From Paenibacillus sp. SZ31 (lineage in GTDB: Bacteria > Bacillota > Bacilli > Paenibacillales > Paenibacillaceae): a stretch of DNA of 64,000 nt. Each line of letters starts with the position of its first letter. Position 1 is the stretch's first letter. A program made the position numbers and the translations under genes. The stretch lies in NCBI RefSeq assembly GCF_012912005.1, contig NZ_JABBEA010000001.1, positions 682,001-746,000 on the forward strand, written 5' to 3'. The notes beneath the pieces were generated by a model, which worked only from the letters and a program-made list of their open reading frames with translations, was not told the DNA's origin and ran no database searches. This document shows positions 61,595 to 64,000 of the stretch, one piece after another.

Positions 61595-63847
61595 ATGCGT
61601 AAACGTTCAGAAGACAGTCAGAAGGTCTTCACACGGATTCTGATCGGCATTATTATCAGTACCGTTGCGACCTTGCTTGTGGCTTCTGCCATTTTGTACG
61701 TCAATTATAATCGTATTGCTCTTCGTCAGGTATATCGGACAGATATGAACAGTCTTACTCAAACCAGCCGTGAAGTGGCCAAAATGACCGAGACTGCAAA
61801 ATCATTGTCATATCAGATTTATCAAGACTACACCATCTCTTCATTGCTGCTCTATTCCAAACCGAATATCTATGAGATCACATCGGCGATGGAGCAGCTC
61901 GACAACTACCGTATGTCCCTTCCTTTTATCGAATCCATCTATGTCTATAACTCCAAAAGCAATGAATTCTTTATCAGTTCCAACGTGCGCAATGGGCAGC
62001 AGTCCCTCTCGGAGATCGACGATCAGGGGATTACAAGTATCCTACAACGCTTCCATGACTATAAACCTTTTGTGCCCATCCCGCGTACATATCAGGTTGG
62101 CTCTACTGAAGCAACAGAGGTTAACAGCTACACCTATCTCTGTTATGACACGATCAATGACAACGCCAAATTAAACTATGCTGTCATCGTTAATATCAAG
62201 GATGATTGGCTCAGTCCGAATATGAATGCTGTCGATCAACCAGGCAAGACCTTTATCGTGAATGAGAATGGAGACCTTTTATCTGACTTTGGCGACCGTG
62301 CATTGATGAAAAACCTCTCCAGCGAAGCATTTATGCAGCCGATCATGCAGGACATGCAGCAGTCCGCTTACTTTACGGAGGAGGTTGACGGAGAAAAATC
62401 ACTCATTACGTACACCGCTCCTGATGACCTGGGCTGGCGTTATGTGAGAATAACACCGTATGATCTAATTACCTCAGATATACGGAGTATGCGCACACAT
62501 ACCATTCTGTTTTGTGTCGGACTTCTCATCGCAGGCTTGCTGCTCTCCTACCTTGTGTCCCGAAAACTGTATCATCCCATTGATAAGGTGCTTGTTCGTT
62601 TGCGTGTGATGGAAGCGGAGCGACGTGGCAGTCTTCATTTGTTACGGCAGGATTTTCTGCGAGGGGCTCTGCAGGGCCGTGAAACAGTAACCGGAGGTAT
62701 GCTGGAAGAACGAATGAAGTTCTATGGTTCCTCCATTGACGTTCAACATGCATCCAGGCTGGTGCTGCTGCGCATTGACCATTTTACCGAATTCAATGAA
62801 ACGTATCGTGACGAGACCCAGCTTGTAAAATACGCCATGATGAACATATGCACCGAGACGGCGGATCTCCACTACAATGCGGAAGCGGTAGACATGGGTG
62901 GCGATCTGATCACACTCATCTTCAATGAAAAAGAGGAACTCCCTGAACTCGGCCAACCTGCTCCTAACCAGATCGAAGAATTGCTACGTATGATGCAGGC
63001 TGCTGTAATGACCCATTTAAAATGCTCCATCTCCTGCACCATCGGCACGAAAGAAGATTCATTGGAAGACAGTATTGCATCCTACACCAGATCAGCCGAA
63101 GCCTCACTGCATCGTTTGTTCATGGGACCAGGCTGTCTAATCTATACCGCTGACATCATGGCTTATCACACCAAAGAATACGCATTCCCGGCAGGTAAGG
63201 AAAGACAACTTGTCGATTATCTAATGACAGGCAAGACGAGAGAAGCCAAACAAGTCTATGCAGACATCGTCGGCGAGACAGCCGCATACCCGTTTACCGT
63301 CTTCCAGCTAGCATTATCCCATCTGACAATGACACTGAATCATGTACGGAACACCCTCAAGAAGAACAATCAGCTTACGCTTGATTCAGTCTCGGATGGT
63401 CTAATGCTTCCTGTCAAAGACGCTGAAGACATCAGTGAAGTACATGAACACTTCTATCGGATGTTCGATGAGCTTGGTTCCAAAGTCGAGGAGAAACGCA
63501 CACTGAAGCATGAAGAGTTGATTCGTAAAATCAATGGCATTATCGAGCGGGACTATGCCGATCCCAATCTCTGTCTAACTTCGATTGCAGATGAACTGGG
63601 CATGTCGCCCATCTATGTGAGCAGGCTCTACAAACAACTCACCCTGAAAGGGCTCACGGATGTGATTAACGAAACCCGGATAGCTAAAGCTCAACATTTG
63701 CTGGTAGAGACAGAGAACTCCGTTGCCGATATTGCCGAGAGAACCGGATTCACCAACAGTTCCTACTTCTACCGCATGTTCAAAAAGTTCAACGGTGTTA
63801 CACCGAACGATTATCGCCGCAAAGAGTTTCATTCAGAGAACTTTTGA
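61595..63847 (+). CDS. AraC family regulator with membrane sensor domain
   Basis: 750 residues. A cytosolic start, one membrane helix (FTRILIGIIISTVATLLVAS), an extracytoplasmic dCache-like region (about 50-295), a second helix (TILFCVGLLIAGLLLSYLVS), a middle GGDEF-like/effector segment, and a C-terminal AraC DNA-binding domain with two helix-turn-helices (LTSIADELGMSPIYVSRLYK, VADIAERTGFTNSSYFYRMF). The YesS/YtdP-like layout is common for regulators beside Lpl-type sugar importers; it probably senses the transported sugar and activates that operon. GGGGGAAAGG precedes ATG 61595. Confidence 0.93.
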   Translation: MRKRSEDSQKVFTRILIGIIISTVATLLVASAILYVNYNRIALRQVYRTDMNSLTQTSREVAKMTETAKSLSYQIYQDYTISSLLLYSKPNIYEITSAMEQLDNYRMSLPFIESIYVYNSKSNEFFISSNVRNGQQSLSEIDDQGITSILQRFHDYKPFVPIPRTYQVGSTEATEVNSYTYLCYDTINDNAKLNYAVIVNIKDDWLSPNMNAVDQPGKTFIVNENGDLLSDFGDRALMKNLSSEAFMQPIMQDMQQSAYFTEEVDGEKSLITYTAPDDLGWRYVRITPYDLITSDIRSMRTHTILFCVGLLIAGLLLSYLVSRKLYHPIDKVLVRLRVMEAERRGSLHLLRQDFLRGALQGRETVTGGMLEERMKFYGSSIDVQHASRLVLLRIDHFTEFNETYRDETQLVKYAMMNICTETADLHYNAEAVDMGGDLITLIFNEKEELPELGQPAPNQIEELLRMMQAAVMTHLKCSISCTIGTKEDSLEDSIASYTRSAEASLHRLFMGPGCLIYTADIMAYHTKEYAFPAGKERQLVDYLMTGKTREAKQVYADIVGETAAYPFTVFQLALSHLTMTLNHVRNTLKKNNQLTLDSVSDGLMLPVKDAEDISEVHEHFYRMFDELGSKVEEKRTLKHEELIRKINGIIERDYADPNLCLTSIADELGMSPIYVSRLYKQLTLKGLTDVINETRIAKAQHLLVETENSVADIAERTGFTNSSYFYRMFKKFNGVTPNDYRRKEFHSENF

Positions 63848-63902
63848 ATTCATACCAGACATGAGTTCTATAGAGCATTGTCCATTGAGCGTTGACGCAA
63901 AA

Positions 63903-63948
63903 AAGAGCGACCTATGAGAATGAACCATTCACCTCATCTGACGCTCTT
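63903..63948. terminator. probable bidirectional terminator
   Basis: AAGAGCG and CGCTCTT close a stem with inner TGAGAATGAA/TTCACCTCA pairing, between the AraC gene and the gene that ends near 63978. Confidence 0.65.
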
Positions 63949-63977
63949 CTTGTATAAATTTAATTTTGATTTCGATT

Positions 63978-64000
63978 TTATTCCTGATCCTGATCTTCGC
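63978..64000 (-). CDS. possible C-terminal end of a gene beyond the window
   Basis: On the minus strand the frame reads EDQDQE then TAA at 63978-63980, followed by the hairpin at 63903-63948. Position relative to the terminator is the only support; the product cannot be named. Confidence 0.3.

Overview
The window looks like a chromosomal segment of a Paenibacillus-type endospore-forming Firmicute. The evidence is Bacillus-like operons (pheST, mutS2, infC-rpmI-rplT, ilvBNC-leuA, a BMP-type nucleoside ABC importer, an alaR/alaT-like pair), CotF-type coat proteins and a Spo0E-like phosphatase, strong GGAGG ribosome sites with frequent TTG/GTG starts, T-box leaders, and an MsmX-dependent-style sugar importer beside a large AraC regulator. 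Genus is inferred from content; no search was run. No prophage, insertion sequence, CRISPR array or rRNA operon was found.

Layout. 1-10.3 kb: a MOSC protein cut by the left edge, a NAGPA-type glycosidase, a 5'-3' exonuclease, a 196-bp palindromic repeat, an ArsC/Spx-family protein, an RluA-type pseudouridine synthase translationally coupled to a cobalamin adenosyltransferase, DedA, CobU, a lipoprotein, a Spo0E-like protein, alaR-alaT and two coat-type proteins. 10.3-17.8 kb: an FAD oxidoreductase, an MFS transporter, a zinc-ribbon protein, a 26-residue membrane peptide, DUF350, MutS2, a small four-helix membrane protein and a CuA-type cupredoxin lipoprotein. 17.8-24.6 kb: a 902-residue ZapA-domain coiled-coil protein, then pheT and pheS behind a Phe T-box. 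24.6-29.6 kb: a second intergenic repeat, an ABC-F ATPase behind a long attenuator leader, tRNA-Gly, and a membrane GGDEF-EAL protein.

29.8-37.3 kb: a DRE-TIM aldolase-like enzyme, a MoxR/DUF58/DUF4129 operon, a sporulation-type PAS histidine kinase with a possible upstream micro-ORF, a zinc-ribbon protein, and a 2-Cys peroxiredoxin behind tandem PerR-like boxes. 37.5-45.8 kb: branched-chain amino acid synthesis (Leu T-box, ilvB, ilvN, ilvC, leuA; leuB is split off by an aldo/keto reductase gene). 45.9-53.8 kb: a GNAT acetyltransferase, a Gly/Pro/Tyr-rich protein, the four-gene nucleoside importer, and infC-rpmI-rplT behind an L20-type leader with an AUU start. 53.8-64 kb: a processive GT2 glycosyltransferase, PAP2 phosphatase plus GT28-type glycosyltransferase, and a sugar ABC importer (two permeases, one binding protein) divergent from an AraC-type regulator whose promoter contains a cre-like site.

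The most unusual items are the ZapA domain fused to about 800 residues of coiled coil that include 13 in-phase 11-residue repeats, the two large intergenic palindromic elements, and the ABC-F attenuator leader. Most of the rest is ordinary core metabolism with well-resolved terminators and RNA regulators.
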